A stretch of 64,000 nucleotides of DNA from Streptomyces prunicolor NBRC 13075 (GCF_000367365.1 NZ_BARF01000084.1:124001-188000); one strand, 5' to 3'; positions 14,279 through 24,719 are shown, numbered from the stretch's first letter. Notes: generated from the letters alone by a model not told the origin. Made by a program: numbers and translations.

Positions 14279-16513
14279 TCAGCCGTTGCGCTTCCAACGC
14301 GGCTTGTCGTCGCGGCGGCCGAAGGTGCCGGTGCCGGTGCCCGTGCCGGTCGTGCCGCGGTGGCCCGGACGGTCGTGGCCGCCGGCGCGGAAGCCGGGGC
14401 GGTCGCCCTGGCGGTCACGGTTGAACGGGCGGTCGCTGCCCCGGTGACCGGTGGTCGAGGGACGGTCGTCGCGGCGGAAGCCACCCGACGCGGGACGGTC
14501 GTTGCCGGTGCCACGGTCGTCGCGGCGGAAGCCACCGGACGGACGGTCGTCACGACGCTCGAAAGAACGGCCGCCACGGTCGCCGCCGCGGTCGTTGCCG
14601 GTGCCACGGTCGTCCCGGCGGAAGCCACCCGAGGGGCGCTCGTCACGCCGGTCGAAAGAACGGCCACCGCGGTCGCCGCCACGGTCGTCACGACGGTCGT
14701 TGTTGAAGCCGCCCGAGGGACGGTCGTCGCGACGGAAGCCACCCGAGGACGGACGGTCGTTGCCACCGCGGTCGTCGCGGCGGAAGCCACCGGAGGGGCG
14801 GTCGTCACGACGGTCGCGGTCGAAAGAACGGCCACCACGGTCGTTGCCACCACGGAAGCCACCGGACGGACGGTCATCGCGACGCTCGAAGGAACGGCCG
14901 CCACGGTCACCGCCGCGGTCGTTGCCACCGCGGTCGTCACGACGGTCACGGCGCTCGTAGTTGCCGCGGTCGTCACGCTGCTGACGCGGACGGTCGTAGG
15001 AGGACTCCTCGCGCACCGGCGCCTCGGCGGCGGCCGACTGCTCGGCGGCCGCGGCCTCGACGACAGCGGCGGCCTCGGCCACCGCGGTCTCCGGGTCGTC
15101 GCCCCGCTCGCGCGCGGCACGGGCGATCAGGCGGTCGGACTCCTCTCGGAGCTCGGCGGCACGGCGCGTGGCGCGCTCCAGCTCCTTGGTGAGCTGGGTC
15201 ACCTCGCGCTCGGCCTGCTGCGCGGCGTCGCCCGCCGACTGGGCCTGGACCTCGGTCATCGAACGGGCGCCGGTGATCTCGGCGACCTCGGGCTCGAAGG
15301 CCGTACCGGTGTTGATGATGTGACGCCCGGCGTCGACGCCCGCGTCCTCCATCAGCCGGAAGATCTGCCGGCGCTGGTGCGGGAGGGACAGGGATACGAC
15401 GGTGCCGGTGCGGCCCGCGCGAGCGGTGCGGCCGGCGCGGTGCAGGTAGTCCTTGTGGTCGCCGGCCGGGTCCACGTTCAGGACCAGGTCGATGCCGTCG
15501 ACGTGGATACCGCGGGCGGCGACGTCGGTCGCGACGAGCGCGTTGACGTAGCCCTCCTTGAAGTCCGCCAGCGTCCGCGTACGGGCGCCCTGCGTCATGC
15601 CGCCGTGCAGCGCGTCGGCCTTCACGCCGGACTCGCGCAGCTGCTCGGCGATGCGGTCGGCGCCCAGCTGGGTGCGGACGAAGATGATCGTGCGGCCCTT
15701 GCGGGAGGCGATCGCGGCGGTGACCGGCGCCTTGTCCTTGGGCTTCACGATGAGGATGTGGTGGGACATCGTCGTGACGTTGCCCTGCGCACTGTCGACC
15801 TCGTGCGTGACCTGGTCCTTGAGGTAGCGCTTGACCAGCGTGGAGATCTCGTTCTCCATGGTCGCGGAGAACAGCATGCGCTGGCCGCCGGCCGGGATCT
15901 GGTCGAGCAGCTCGGTGACCTCGGGCAGGAAGCCCAGGTCGGACATTTGGTCGGCCTCGTCGAGGACGGCGATGCGCACGTCCTCGAGGGAGCAGGCGCC
16001 GCGGTTGATGATGTCGCGGAGGCGGCCCGGGGTGGCGACGAGGACGTCGACGCCGCGCTCCAGGGCGTAGATCTGGTTGCCCATCGATGTACCGCCGCAG
16101 ACGACCTTCATCTTCAGGCCGAGGACGTCGCCGTAGGGCTGCAGGGCGTCCGCCACCTGCATCGCGAGCTCGCGGGTCGGGGTGAGGATGATGCCGCGCG
16201 GGCGCTTCTTCTCGGTGCGGCCGCCGGACAGCGTCGCGAGCAGCGGCAGACCGAACGAGAGGGTCTTGCCGGAGCCGGTGCGGCCACGGCCGAGGATGTC
16301 CTTGCCGGCCAGGGCGTCCGGGATGGTCGCCGCCTGGATCGGGAAGGGGGCTGTCACACCGTTCTGCGCGAGCTTGCGCACGATGCCCTCGGGGAGACCG
16401 AGGGACGCGAAGGTGACCTCGGGGGCCGCTTCGGTGGTGGCCTCTACGGCCGTCTCGTCGCCCTCGTTCTCGTTCTCGGGCATGACGATGTGATCAGTAC
16501 TGGAAATGGACAT
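14279..16513 (-). CDS. DEAD-box ATP-dependent RNA helicase with RGG/RDDR tail
   Basis: 744 residues from ATG 16511-16513 (a second Met, MPENENEGD, is at residue 11). Motifs in order: Q motif (PFPIQAATIP, about 57), GRTGSGKT, PTRELA, TPGR, DEADQM, SAT, RTQLGAD, ATDVAARGIHVDG and HRAGRTARAGRTG. A coiled-coil stretch (AEREVTQLTKELERATRRAAELREES) spans about 430-455. A 240-residue low-complexity tail of RDDRPSGGFRR, GGNDRGG and RSFERR units follows. Such tails bind RNA and can drive condensation, as in cold-adapted helicases. It unwinds structured RNA in ribosome assembly or RNA decay. The DNA of the tail is a degenerate repeat (14290-15010). Confidence 0.93.
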   Translation of the reverse strand: MSISSTDHIVMPENENEGDETAVEATTEAAPEVTFASLGLPEGIVRKLAQNGVTAPFPIQAATIPDALAGKDILGRGRTGSGKTLSFGLPLLATLSGGRTEKKRPRGIILTPTRELAMQVADALQPYGDVLGLKMKVVCGGTSMGNQIYALERGVDVLVATPGRLRDIINRGACSLEDVRIAVLDEADQMSDLGFLPEVTELLDQIPAGGQRMLFSATMENEISTLVKRYLKDQVTHEVDSAQGNVTTMSHHILIVKPKDKAPVTAAIASRKGRTIIFVRTQLGADRIAEQLRESGVKADALHGGMTQGARTRTLADFKEGYVNALVATDVAARGIHVDGIDLVLNVDPAGDHKDYLHRAGRTARAGRTGTVVSLSLPHQRRQIFRLMEDAGVDAGRHIINTGTAFEPEVAEITGARSMTEVQAQSAGDAAQQAEREVTQLTKELERATRRAAELREESDRLIARAARERGDDPETAVAEAAAVVEAAAAEQSAAAEAPVREESSYDRPRQQRDDRGNYERRDRRDDRGGNDRGGDRGGRSFERRDDRPSGGFRGGNDRGGRSFDRDRRDDRPSGGFRRDDRGGNDRPSSGGFRRDDRPSGGFNNDRRDDRGGDRGGRSFDRRDERPSGGFRRDDRGTGNDRGGDRGGRSFERRDDRPSGGFRRDDRGTGNDRPASGGFRRDDRPSTTGHRGSDRPFNRDRQGDRPGFRAGGHDRPGHRGTTGTGTGTGTFGRRDDKPRWKRNG

Positions 16514-16733
16514 GCGAATGCGAAACCTTCCGGAGTATCCGTCGGCACGCGCCCGTCAACTCCGTGATTCGCTATCGACCGCCTCAATGCGGTCCGCCAC
16601 GGCAAGGGAGAGTACGCGCCACACGGCGCGCTCTACAGTGGCGCCGGGCAATGGGATCAAACGATCTACCACCTTACGCACCTACCACCCCCCAACGCAA
16701 ACCGCCCTCGATTGACGTGCGTCACAACCGCCC

Positions 16734-17252
16734 CTACGCCGGTGACCCGGCCGCCGGCGCCGGTTCACGGTTCACCAGCTGCGGTACGGGGTCCTCGTGG
16801 GCCGACGAGGAGGGTTCGGCGGGGGGCGGGCTGGAGGACGGCGGCGGGGGCGGCGGCGTCGGGTCGGGGGACGGGGTGGCCCGCGTCGGGGTCGGCTGCG
16901 GCGCGGCCGTGGTCGGCCCGCCGGGATTCGGGCTCGTGCCGGGTCTGGGCGCCTTGGTGGCCGTAGGACTCGCCGCACCGCCGGGCGCGCTCGGCGAGGC
17001 CGAACCCGAGGCGGACTCCCCCGGCTTCGGCTTCCCGTGCCCGTGCTTCCCGTCCCCCGCCGAACCGCCGAACCCGATCCCGCCCCCCGGCACCCCCGAA
17101 CCACCGTCCGGTGCCTCACCGGCGGGCCGCCCGGCGGAGTGCGAGGGCTTGGCACCGCCGCCCGCGTCGTCGCCCACGCTCATACAGCCGGCGGCAGCGG
17201 CGACGACGGCGACCGCGGCGGCCAGACGGACGGGTACGTACATGGGGCGCAC
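16734..17252 (-). CDS. Proline-rich lipoprotein
   Basis: 172 residues from GTG 17250-17252, behind GGAGGTGGCCCC (7-base spacer). ATG at 17243 is three codons later. The signal peptide VPVRLAAAVAVVAAAA leads to a lipobox Cys (AAGC) near residue 22. The rest is disordered (Gly/Ser/Pro/Thr, six consecutive prolines) and carries no domain. The product is probably exported and anchored to the outer face of the membrane. It is divergent from the metallopeptidase gene. Confidence 0.65.
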   Translation of the reverse strand: MRPMYVPVRLAAAVAVVAAAAGCMSVGDDAGGGAKPSHSAGRPAGEAPDGGSGVPGGGIGFGGSAGDGKHGHGKPKPGESASGSASPSAPGGAASPTATKAPRPGTSPNPGGPTTAAPQPTPTRATPSPDPTPPPPPPSSSPPPAEPSSSAHEDPVPQLVNREPAPAAGSPA

Positions 17253-17555
17253 GGGGCCACCTCCGAGGGCGGAAAAAGGGAGTCCCCCTCTCAACTCCCG
17301 CCGCCCACCGGAAGACACGCGCCGCACCGCCCGACCCCCACTTCCTGGCCGGAGTAGACCCGTTCCCGACCCGTCACCGGCCGGGAATCGCCGCTACGAC
17401 ATCCACCGCGCTCCCCAACTACCCCTCCCCGAAACCGACTTCGGACGCATACCGGACAAGCCGCAGCCCGCCGCACCGCCGCCTCCGAGCACGGCCTTCA
17501 CGACCCACATGCGCTACGGCCGCCCGAACCGGCGTTCGTCCCGGACAATGGACCT
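17253..17555. other. 303-base divergent gap, no gene seen
   Basis: The gap lies between divergent core genes and must carry both promoters. I see a short hairpin (GGGAG/CTCCC at about 17279-17301) but no convincing -35/-10 pair, RNA gene or repeat. Confidence 0.4.
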
Positions 17556-17906
17556 GTGCTGGAGATGACACGCGAGGCATTCGAAGAGCTGGTGAGCGAG
17601 GCCCTGGACCGGATCCCGCCGGAGCTGACGCGGGTCATGGACAACGTGGCCGTGTTCGTCGAGGACGAACCCGACCCCGCCGACCCCGAGCTGCTCGGCC
17701 TCTACGAGGGCACCCCGCTCACGGAGCGCGGCGAGTGGTACGCCGGCGTCCTGCCCGACCGGATCTCGATCTACATGGGCCCGACCCTGCGCTACTGCGC
17801 GACCACGGAGGACGTCGTCCACGAGGTCGCCGTCACCGTCGTCCACGAAGTCGCCCACCACTTCGGCATCGAGGACGAGCGCCTGCACGAACTGGGCTGG
17901 GGCTGA
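17556..17906 (+). CDS. Zincin-like metallopeptidase family protein
   Basis: 116 residues from GTG 17556 (ATG at 17565 is the alternative). The C-terminal HEVAHHFGIEDERLHELG (about 96-113) is the HExxHxxG zinc site. Preceding residues match the small possible-zinc-metallopeptidase family common in actinobacteria (FEELVSEALDRIPPEL, VAVFVEDEP, LLGLYEGTPLTERG, ISIYMGP). The physiological substrate is unknown. It is followed after 76 bases by the metallophosphoesterase gene. Confidence 0.85.
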   Translation: MLEMTREAFEELVSEALDRIPPELTRVMDNVAVFVEDEPDPADPELLGLYEGTPLTERGEWYAGVLPDRISIYMGPTLRYCATTEDVVHEVAVTVVHEVAHHFGIEDERLHELGWG

Positions 17907-17982
17907 ACCCACGCCCGTACCCCTGCCCCACTCCCGCGGACGGTCCCGCATACCTGCCCCCACCCCTGGGCATACGGGACCA

Positions 17983-19533
17983 ATGGCCCGCGTCCCCGTC
18001 GCAGCCCTGAACCGCCTCCGCCGAACCCAGCACGCCCTGCTCCGCCAGTACCGCGCCCGCCGCCCCCGCCCCACCGTCGAACTCGTCCCCCAGCCCCACC
18101 CCTGGCCCCGCGCCCTCGGCCTCGTCATGGTCGTCATCGTCGGGGCCTGGCTCGGCCTGCTGATCGTGGGCAACGTACGGACCCAGGTCGGCCCCATGGA
18201 CACGACCATGACCCTGCGCCCGTCCCTCACCGGCGGCACGAAGATCAACGTGTCCCCGCTCGGCGCCCTGTCCCTCGACAGCCACCACGCCCCGGTCCGC
18301 CTGGACGTCAACGTCGACCAACTCGACCCGGAACGCTCCCAGGCCCTCGTCGACCACCCCGAGCGCATCGCCGGCCTCCAGGACGAGGTCGCCCGGGACG
18401 TCGAACACGGCACCCTCGACCTGGCCGTACGCTCCTGCACGGCCGTGGTCCTGGGCGCCACGACCCTCGGCCTGGCGGTCTACCGCCGCCCCCGCCGAGC
18501 CCTCGCGGCCGGCGGCCTGGCCCTCACGCTCCTCGCCGCGTCCGGAGCGACGGCGTACGCGACCTGGAACCCGAAGTCGATCCTCGAACCGAAGTTCTCC
18601 GGCCTGCTCTCCTCGGCCCCGTCCCTGGTCGGCAACGCGCGCAACATCGTGACCGAATTCGACGTCTACCAGCAGGAGTTGGCCCGCCTGGTGACGAACG
18701 TGACCAAGCTCTACGACGTCACGTCGACGCTCCCCGCCTACCAGCCGGACCCGGCCACGATCCGCGTCCTGCACGTCTCGGACATCCATCTGAACCCCGC
18801 GAGCTGGAAGATCATCGCCTCGCTGGTGGAGCAGTACAAGGTGAACGTGATCGTCGACACCGGCGACACCATGGACCACGGCACGACGGCCGAGAACGGC
18901 TTCCTCGACCCGATCGCCGACCTGGGCGTCCCCTACGTCTGGGTCAGGGGCAACCACGACTCCCTCGCCACCCAGCGCTATCTGGAGCGGATGAAGAACG
19001 TGCACGTCCTGGACGAGGGCCGGGCGGAGACGGTCGCGGGCGTGCGCTTCGCGGGCATCGGCGACCCCCAGTTCACCCCGGACCGCTCGACCGCCCCCGG
19101 CGCCGACAACGCGGAGGAACTCGCCGGCGACCAACTCGCCTCCGCCCTCCGCGACCAGCAGGCCGCCGGCACCCCGGTCGACATCGCCCTGGTCCACGAA
19201 CCGTCGGCGGCCCGCCAGACCGACGGCGAGGTCCCGCTCGTCCTGGCCGGCCACCTCCACCACGAGGGCACCGAGGTCATGAAGCACGGCACCCGCCTCC
19301 GTATCGAGGGCTCGACGGGCGGCAGCGGCCTGCGCGCGGTGGAGGGCAAGTACCCCGACCCGATCGAGGCGTCGATCCTCTACGTCGACCGCGACACCCG
19401 CCGCCTCCAGGCCTGGGACGAGATCAAACTGGGCGGTCTGGGCCTGACGACGGCGGAGGTGAGCCGCCATCTACCGAAGGAGAACCTGCCCGGAGCCACC
19501 CGGACCCCGAGCCCGAGCGGGTCCGCCCCCTAG
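17983..19533 (+). CDS. Membrane-anchored metallophosphoesterase
   Basis: 516 residues from ATG 17983. A membrane helix lies near 43-63 (ALGLVMVVIVGAWLGLLIVG) and two more near 150-190. The calcineurin-like core starts near 262: VLHVSDIHLN (metal-binding D and H), DTGDTMDHG, RGNHDS and GHLHHEG, the last giving the final His pair. The catalytic domain probably faces outward. The substrate (phosphodiester, pyrophosphate lipid or nucleotide) cannot be told. A hairpin-forming stretch (GGTCCCG...CGGGACC, 17942-17981) lies directly before the start codon and could influence expression. Confidence 0.85.
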   Translation: MARVPVAALNRLRRTQHALLRQYRARRPRPTVELVPQPHPWPRALGLVMVVIVGAWLGLLIVGNVRTQVGPMDTTMTLRPSLTGGTKINVSPLGALSLDSHHAPVRLDVNVDQLDPERSQALVDHPERIAGLQDEVARDVEHGTLDLAVRSCTAVVLGATTLGLAVYRRPRRALAAGGLALTLLAASGATAYATWNPKSILEPKFSGLLSSAPSLVGNARNIVTEFDVYQQELARLVTNVTKLYDVTSTLPAYQPDPATIRVLHVSDIHLNPASWKIIASLVEQYKVNVIVDTGDTMDHGTTAENGFLDPIADLGVPYVWVRGNHDSLATQRYLERMKNVHVLDEGRAETVAGVRFAGIGDPQFTPDRSTAPGADNAEELAGDQLASALRDQQAAGTPVDIALVHEPSAARQTDGEVPLVLAGHLHHEGTEVMKHGTRLRIEGSTGGSGLRAVEGKYPDPIEASILYVDRDTRRLQAWDEIKLGGLGLTTAEVSRHLPKENLPGATRTPSPSGSAP

Positions 19534-19611
19534 GCACCCCCTGGGCAGCGTGGACTGCGTCTATTCGGTTTGGTCCCGGCCCGAACGCCGTAGTACAGTC
19601 GCGCCGTGTCG

Positions 19612-19684
19612 GCCCTCATCGTCTAGTGGCCTAGGACGCCGCCCTTTCAAGGCGGTAGCACGGGTTCGAATCCCGTTGGGGGCA
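19612..19684 (+). tRNA. tRNA-Glu (anticodon TTC)
   Basis: A 73-base cloverleaf: acceptor GCCCTCA/TGGGGGC, anticodon stem CCGCC-CTTTCAA-GGCGG, T arm with GGTTCGAATCC, discriminator A. CCA is not encoded. The first gene of the polyketide island ends 3 bases after it on the opposite strand. Confidence 0.95.
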
Positions 19685-19686
19685 CC

Positions 19687-21168
19687 TCACCGCATTGCGC
19701 CGAGCATTCGGCGCAGCCGCGGAGTACCGAGCGCGAGCGCCGTGCCGACGGCGAGGACGAAAACCCCCAGCAGCAGGAAGTACCAGGCCAGGGGCATGAC
19801 CGCGGTCAGCCGGAACAGCTGGCCTCCCACCACCACACCCACCGCGCCGAACAGGCCGTTCACGGCGAGCAGTCGGCTGGTGCTGCCGGGCGGTGCGACC
19901 GCGGCGGCCAGCGCCAGGCCGGCCGGGGCGAGCGCGATCTCGCCGCAGGAGTAGAGCAGGTAGACCAGCAGCAGCCAGTACGGGCCGACCGGGCCGTGCT
20001 CGGCGAGCCGGGTCGCGACCGCCATCAGTACGAAGCTCAGCCCGGCCGCGATCAGCGCCCCCGCGAACTTGACGGGCACGTCGGCACCCGGCCCCGCACG
20101 CCGCCAGAGGCGAGCGACGAACGGGGCGGCCAGCAGGACGAAGAGCGGGTGCACGGACTGGAACCAGCTGGCGGGGACCTCGAAGCCGAGCACGTCCCTG
20201 TCGGTGTGGCGCTCCGCGAACAGGCTGAGCACCGAGCCGCTCTGCGCGAAGATCATCCAGAAGGCGGCCGAGGCCGCCATCAGCGCGGTGAACCCGGCCA
20301 GTCGGCGCCGGTTCCCCTCCCCGGGCGGGGCCGCGCGGCGCAGTGCGCGCAGGTACCGGAACGGGAGGGTGACCGTGGTCAGGCCGAGGACGGCGAGCAC
20401 CGCGGGCAGCGGCAGCAGTCCGAGGGACGCCGGTACGACCAGCAGCGCGGCCACCGCCGCCACGGCGCCCGTGGCACGCCTGAGCATCGCCGCGGCCTCG
20501 GTACGCGGCACCGGACGGGAGGGCCGAGCACCCACGTCCCCGTACCGGCGTCGACCGAGGGCGAACTGGAACAGGCCCGCCGTCATGCCGAACGCGGCCG
20601 CGGCGAAGCCCAGGTGCCAGGCGACGCGCTCCGCCAGCAGGCCGGTGACGACGGGGGCGACGAGCGCGCTGACCTGGATGCACAGATAGAAGAGCGAGAA
20701 GGCGGCCTCACGGCGGCCCTCCCCGTCCCCGCTGACCCCCGCGACCATCGCCGCCATGGCCGGCTTGAGCAGGCCGGTGCCCGCGACGACCAGCAGCAGC
20801 CCCGCACAGAGTGTGCCGGTCACCGGGACCGCGAGGACCGCGTGGCCGCAGGTGATGAGGACCCCGCCGAACAGGACCGCCCGGCGGGCGCCCAGCACCC
20901 GGTCGGCGAGCCAGCCGCCGGGGAGCCCCGCCATGAAGCTCAGCGACATGTACGCCGCGAAGACCGCGGTGGCCGTCTGCGGGGCCATCCCCATGCCCCC
21001 ACGGGCCTCGGAGGCGGTCAGGTACAGCACCAGGATCGCCGCCATACCGAAGAAGCTGAACCGCTCCCAGAGGTCGACGGCGAGCAGGGTGCCGAAGCCG
21101 GGTCTGCGACCGCCCGCCGCCCCTGCCGCCGAGGCGGGGGCGGCCGGCGTGGTGAGGGAGGTGTCCAC
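19687..21168 (-). CDS. POT/PTR-type MFS transporter (peptide/drug exporter-like)
   Basis: 493 residues from GTG, 6 bases after the methyltransferase stop. About 12-14 helices are seen. The N-terminal FGTLLAVDLWERFSFFGMAAILVLYL matches the ExxER-type motif of proton-coupled oligopeptide transporters (WERFSFFGM). GGWLADRVLGARRAVLFGG is the MFS loop 2-3 motif. In a polyketide operon it most likely exports the product or an intermediate rather than importing peptides. It is the last gene of the leftward biosynthetic operon. Confidence 0.82.
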   Translation of the reverse strand: MDTSLTTPAAPASAAGAAGGRRPGFGTLLAVDLWERFSFFGMAAILVLYLTASEARGGMGMAPQTATAVFAAYMSLSFMAGLPGGWLADRVLGARRAVLFGGVLITCGHAVLAVPVTGTLCAGLLLVVAGTGLLKPAMAAMVAGVSGDGEGRREAAFSLFYLCIQVSALVAPVVTGLLAERVAWHLGFAAAAFGMTAGLFQFALGRRRYGDVGARPSRPVPRTEAAAMLRRATGAVAAVAALLVVPASLGLLPLPAVLAVLGLTTVTLPFRYLRALRRAAPPGEGNRRRLAGFTALMAASAAFWMIFAQSGSVLSLFAERHTDRDVLGFEVPASWFQSVHPLFVLLAAPFVARLWRRAGPGADVPVKFAGALIAAGLSFVLMAVATRLAEHGPVGPYWLLLVYLLYSCGEIALAPAGLALAAAVAPPGSTSRLLAVNGLFGAVGVVVGGQLFRLTAVMPLAWYFLLLGVFVLAVGTALALGTPRLRRMLGAMR

Positions 21169-21174
21169 CGGACG

Positions 21175-21993
21175 TCACCGGGCCGGTTTGAGGGCCGCTC
21201 CGGCCAGCATCGGGAGGCTCGGGTCGGGGGTGTCCGTCGGGTCGGGGTGCCACAGCGGGGCCCGGACCACGCCGGGCTGCAGGAGCTCGAAGTCCCCGAA
21301 GAGGGCGGCGAGTTCACGGTTGTCGCGCCAGATGACCCGGCTTACCGCGCCCCGGTACTGCTCGGCGGCCTCCGGTGCGGCCCGCGGCACCTCCTCCGCG
21401 CCGGCGTGCGAGATCACCAGGGCGCTGCCGGGCGCGAGCCCCTCGGTGTACTGGCCGACCAGAGCGAGCGGGTCGTCCGAGTCCGGGACGAAGTGCAGTA
21501 CGGCGGCGAGGATCAGCGCGACCGGCTGTCCGAAGTCGAGCAGCCGGCGGGTTTCGGGCGCGTCCAGGATCTCCCGGGACTTGTACAGGTCGCCCTGGAA
21601 GACGGCTGCCCGGGGCTCGTCGGCCAGCAGGGCCCGGCCGTGCGCGACGGCCACCGGGTCGATGTCGACGTAGACGACCTTGCAGTCCGGGTGGGCGGCG
21701 AGGGCCACGTCGTGCACGTTGCCCTCGGCCGGGATGCCGGAGCCGATGTCCAGGAACTGCCGGATGCCGAGCGCCGACAGCTCCCGCACGGCGCGGCGCA
21801 GGAAGGCGCGGTTGGCGCGGAGCGTGGCGGGGAGGTCCGGGTTGCCGGCGGCGACCTTGCGGGCGAGTTCCCGGTCCGCCGGGAAGTTGTGGGCGCCGCC
21901 GATCCAGAAGTCGTAGACCCGGGCGATGCTCGGGGTGTCGATGTCGACCTCCGGGGGCGCCCAGGCGGGGCGCTCGGTGTCCTGCTGTTCCAC
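21175..21993 (-). CDS. SAM-dependent methyltransferase (DUF574 / Methyltransf_19 type)
   Basis: 272 residues from GTG 21991-21993, chosen because GGAGGAGACACCC lies directly upstream; an earlier in-frame ATG adds 7 residues. The family signature PSIARVYDFWIGGAHNFPADREL is at the start. QFLDIGSGIPAEGNVHDVA is the SAM-binding glycine loop, and VVYVDIDPVAVAHGRALL carries the acidic ribose contact. Members are abundant in Streptomyces, often near secondary metabolism, and few have known substrates. The operon position suggests product tailoring. Confidence 0.82.
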   Translation of the reverse strand: MEQQDTERPAWAPPEVDIDTPSIARVYDFWIGGAHNFPADRELARKVAAGNPDLPATLRANRAFLRRAVRELSALGIRQFLDIGSGIPAEGNVHDVALAAHPDCKVVYVDIDPVAVAHGRALLADEPRAAVFQGDLYKSREILDAPETRRLLDFGQPVALILAAVLHFVPDSDDPLALVGQYTEGLAPGSALVISHAGAEEVPRAAPEAAEQYRGAVSRVIWRDNRELAALFGDFELLQPGVVRAPLWHPDPTDTPDPSLPMLAGAALKPAR

Positions 21994-22044
21994 GGGTGTC
22001 TCCTCCAGGAGCAAGTAGCCGGTAGGTGGGGGGCGGGTGGGCTG

Positions 22045-23292
<1,248 letters not shown>

Positions 23293-23294
23293 GG

Positions 23295-23645
23295 TCAGGC
23301 TCCTTCCGTGACGTGGGCCGGCTCGGCCGGGTAGTGGGCGAGCTCCCGGTAGATCTCGAAGGGCCGGTCCCGGCCGGTGTCGCGGAACTGCCGTAGCGGG
23401 GCGGTCTGTTCCTTGTGGGCGGCGCCCTTCTCCCAGGCGGTGAACGCCTCCCAGCCGGACCATCGGCTGACCACGACGTAGCCGCTCGGCTCGCCGAGGG
23501 TGTGCAGCAGCTTGTTGCCGAGCAGCCCGACGGTGCCCGCCATCCGGCGGCTGGCCTCGTGGTACGCGTCCAGCACCGGGTCCGGTTCGTCGCTCAGGTG
23601 GTAGAGCACCACCTCCACGGCACCGGAGGCCGCTTCCGACGTCAC
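23295..23645 (-). CDS. Antibiotic biosynthesis monooxygenase-like protein (second copy)
   Basis: 116 residues from GTG 23643-23645, overlapping the preceding gene by 4 bases. The small ferredoxin-like ABM fold is suggested by VEVVLYHLSDEPDPVLDAYHEA, GLLGNKLLHTLGEPSGYVVVSRWSGWEAFTAWEKG and the HKEQTAPLRQF helix. Cofactor-free ABM enzymes (ActVA-Orf6, TcmH) oxidise polyketide anthrones to quinones; others act as cyclases in pentangular pathways. Which role applies here is not decidable from sequence alone. Confidence 0.75.
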   Translation of the reverse strand: MTSEAASGAVEVVLYHLSDEPDPVLDAYHEASRRMAGTVGLLGNKLLHTLGEPSGYVVVSRWSGWEAFTAWEKGAAHKEQTAPLRQFRDTGRDRPFEIYRELAHYPAEPAHVTEGA

Positions 23646-23968
23646 GAGGCGGCGCCGGGGAGGGCGGCGACGACGTGCATCGTCGTCATGGAGCCGCCGC
23701 TGCGGTACGGGTGCAGCCTCTGGCGGTGTTCCAGATGCCGGTCGCTCGTCTCGAATTCGCGGAAGCGCGGCTCGTCCACCCAGTCGCTGACGATGTAGTA
23801 GACGCCGTTCTCGTCGGCGCTGCGGGACAGCCACTGGCCGAGGTTGGCGGGGTGCGCGGTGACCGAGTCGCCGACCTCCAGCCATACCTTCTCGAACTCG
23901 TGTCCCATCTCCGGCTTGATCTGCATCCGCAGCATGACCCGGAACACCTGCTCGGAGGGCCCGGGCAT
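23642..23968 (-). CDS. Antibiotic biosynthesis monooxygenase-like protein (first copy)
   Basis: 108 residues from ATG 23966-23968. The pattern FRVMLRMQIKPEMGHEFEKVWLEVG, NLGQWLSRSADENGVYYIVSDWVDEPRFREFETSDRH is typical of ABM/TcmH-type dimers. It sits immediately after the second ketoreductase and immediately before the other ABM gene. A tandem ABM pair beside ketoreductases recalls the PdmH-type set of pradimicin-like clusters. Confidence 0.78.
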   Translation of the reverse strand: MPGPSEQVFRVMLRMQIKPEMGHEFEKVWLEVGDSVTAHPANLGQWLSRSADENGVYYIVSDWVDEPRFREFETSDRHLEHRQRLHPYRSGGSMTTMHVVAALPGAAS

Positions 23969-23969
23969 G

Positions 23970-24719
23970 TCAGATCCCCCCGTCGACGTTCAGGGTCTCA
24001 CCGGTGATGTACGCGGCGGCGTCGCTCAGCAGGAACAGCACCGGGCCGGCCAGCTCCTCGACGGTGCCGAGGCGGGCGAGCGCGGTCTTGCGGGAGTAGG
24101 TGGCCCGCATTCCGTCGGCCCGGTCGGCGGGCATGGTGGCGAAGGCCTCGGTCTCGATGACGCCGGGGGCGACCACGTTGACGCGGATGCCCTGCGGGCC
24201 GAGTTCCTTCGCGAGCGAGCGGGTCAGCCCGATCATGGCGGCCTTGGCGGCGGTGTAGTGGGCGCGCAGCGGGATGCCCGCCGCGGCGCCGCGCGAGCCG
24301 ATGTTGACGACCGAGGAGCCGGCGCCGAGCAGCGGAAGCGCCTGCTGGATGATCCGGTAGGCGGCCGTGAGGTTGGTGTCGAGGATCCGCGACCACTCCT
24401 CGGCGGGCAGCTCCGCGAACGGGATGTGACTGATCACGCCCGCGTTGTTGACGATGCCGTCGAGCCGCCCGAAGCGGTCCTTGGCCTCGCCGACAAGCCG
24501 GTCGACCTCGGCGGTGTCGCCGACGTCCGCGCGCAGTACGTGGTGGTCGCCCGCGGTCTCCTTGAGGGCGGCGGTCAGGCTGTCGACGGCCTCGCTCTCC
24601 TGCCGGTGGCAGGTGAGGACGTCGGCGCCGGCGCGGGCCGCGGCGAGGACGATGCCCCGCCCGATGCCCCGGGTGCCGCCGGTGACGATCAGTTTCTTGC
24701 CGTGCAGTGCGAGTTCCAC
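23970..24719 (-). CDS. SDR ketoreductase (stand-alone polyketide KR)
   Basis: 249 residues from GTG 24717-24719 behind TGGAGG. The NADPH loop is TGGTRGIGRG (about 12-21), NNAG is present, and the catalytic triad Ser (VVNIGS) - Tyr-x-x-x-Lys (HYTAAKA) is intact. The C-terminal signature ETLNVDGG is complete. It closely resembles the SDR half of the neighbouring fusion protein (shared GRGIVLAAARAGADV and LPLLGAGSSVVNIGS strings), so the two arose by duplication. It probably reduces a polyketide ketone before or after first-ring closure. Confidence 0.88.
   Translation of the reverse strand: MELALHGKKLIVTGGTRGIGRGIVLAAARAGADVLTCHRQESEAVDSLTAALKETAGDHHVLRADVGDTAEVDRLVGEAKDRFGRLDGIVNNAGVISHIPFAELPAEEWSRILDTNLTAAYRIIQQALPLLGAGSSVVNIGSRGAAAGIPLRAHYTAAKAAMIGLTRSLAKELGPQGIRVNVVAPGVIETEAFATMPADRADGMRATYSRKTALARLGTVEELAGPVLFLLSDAAAYITGETLNVDGGI

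Noticed and set aside
14144..16567. 807-codon plus-strand frame opposite the DEAD-box helicase
   Set aside because: The translation is a run of Val/Thr/Ala repeats that mirrors the helicase RDDR tail. The helicase motifs on the minus strand are unambiguous.
19612..19700. tRNA-Glu 3' end as an attachment site for the PKS island
   Set aside because: I found no repeat of the tRNA 3' sequence near 51.9-52.2 kb, so an att duplication cannot be shown.
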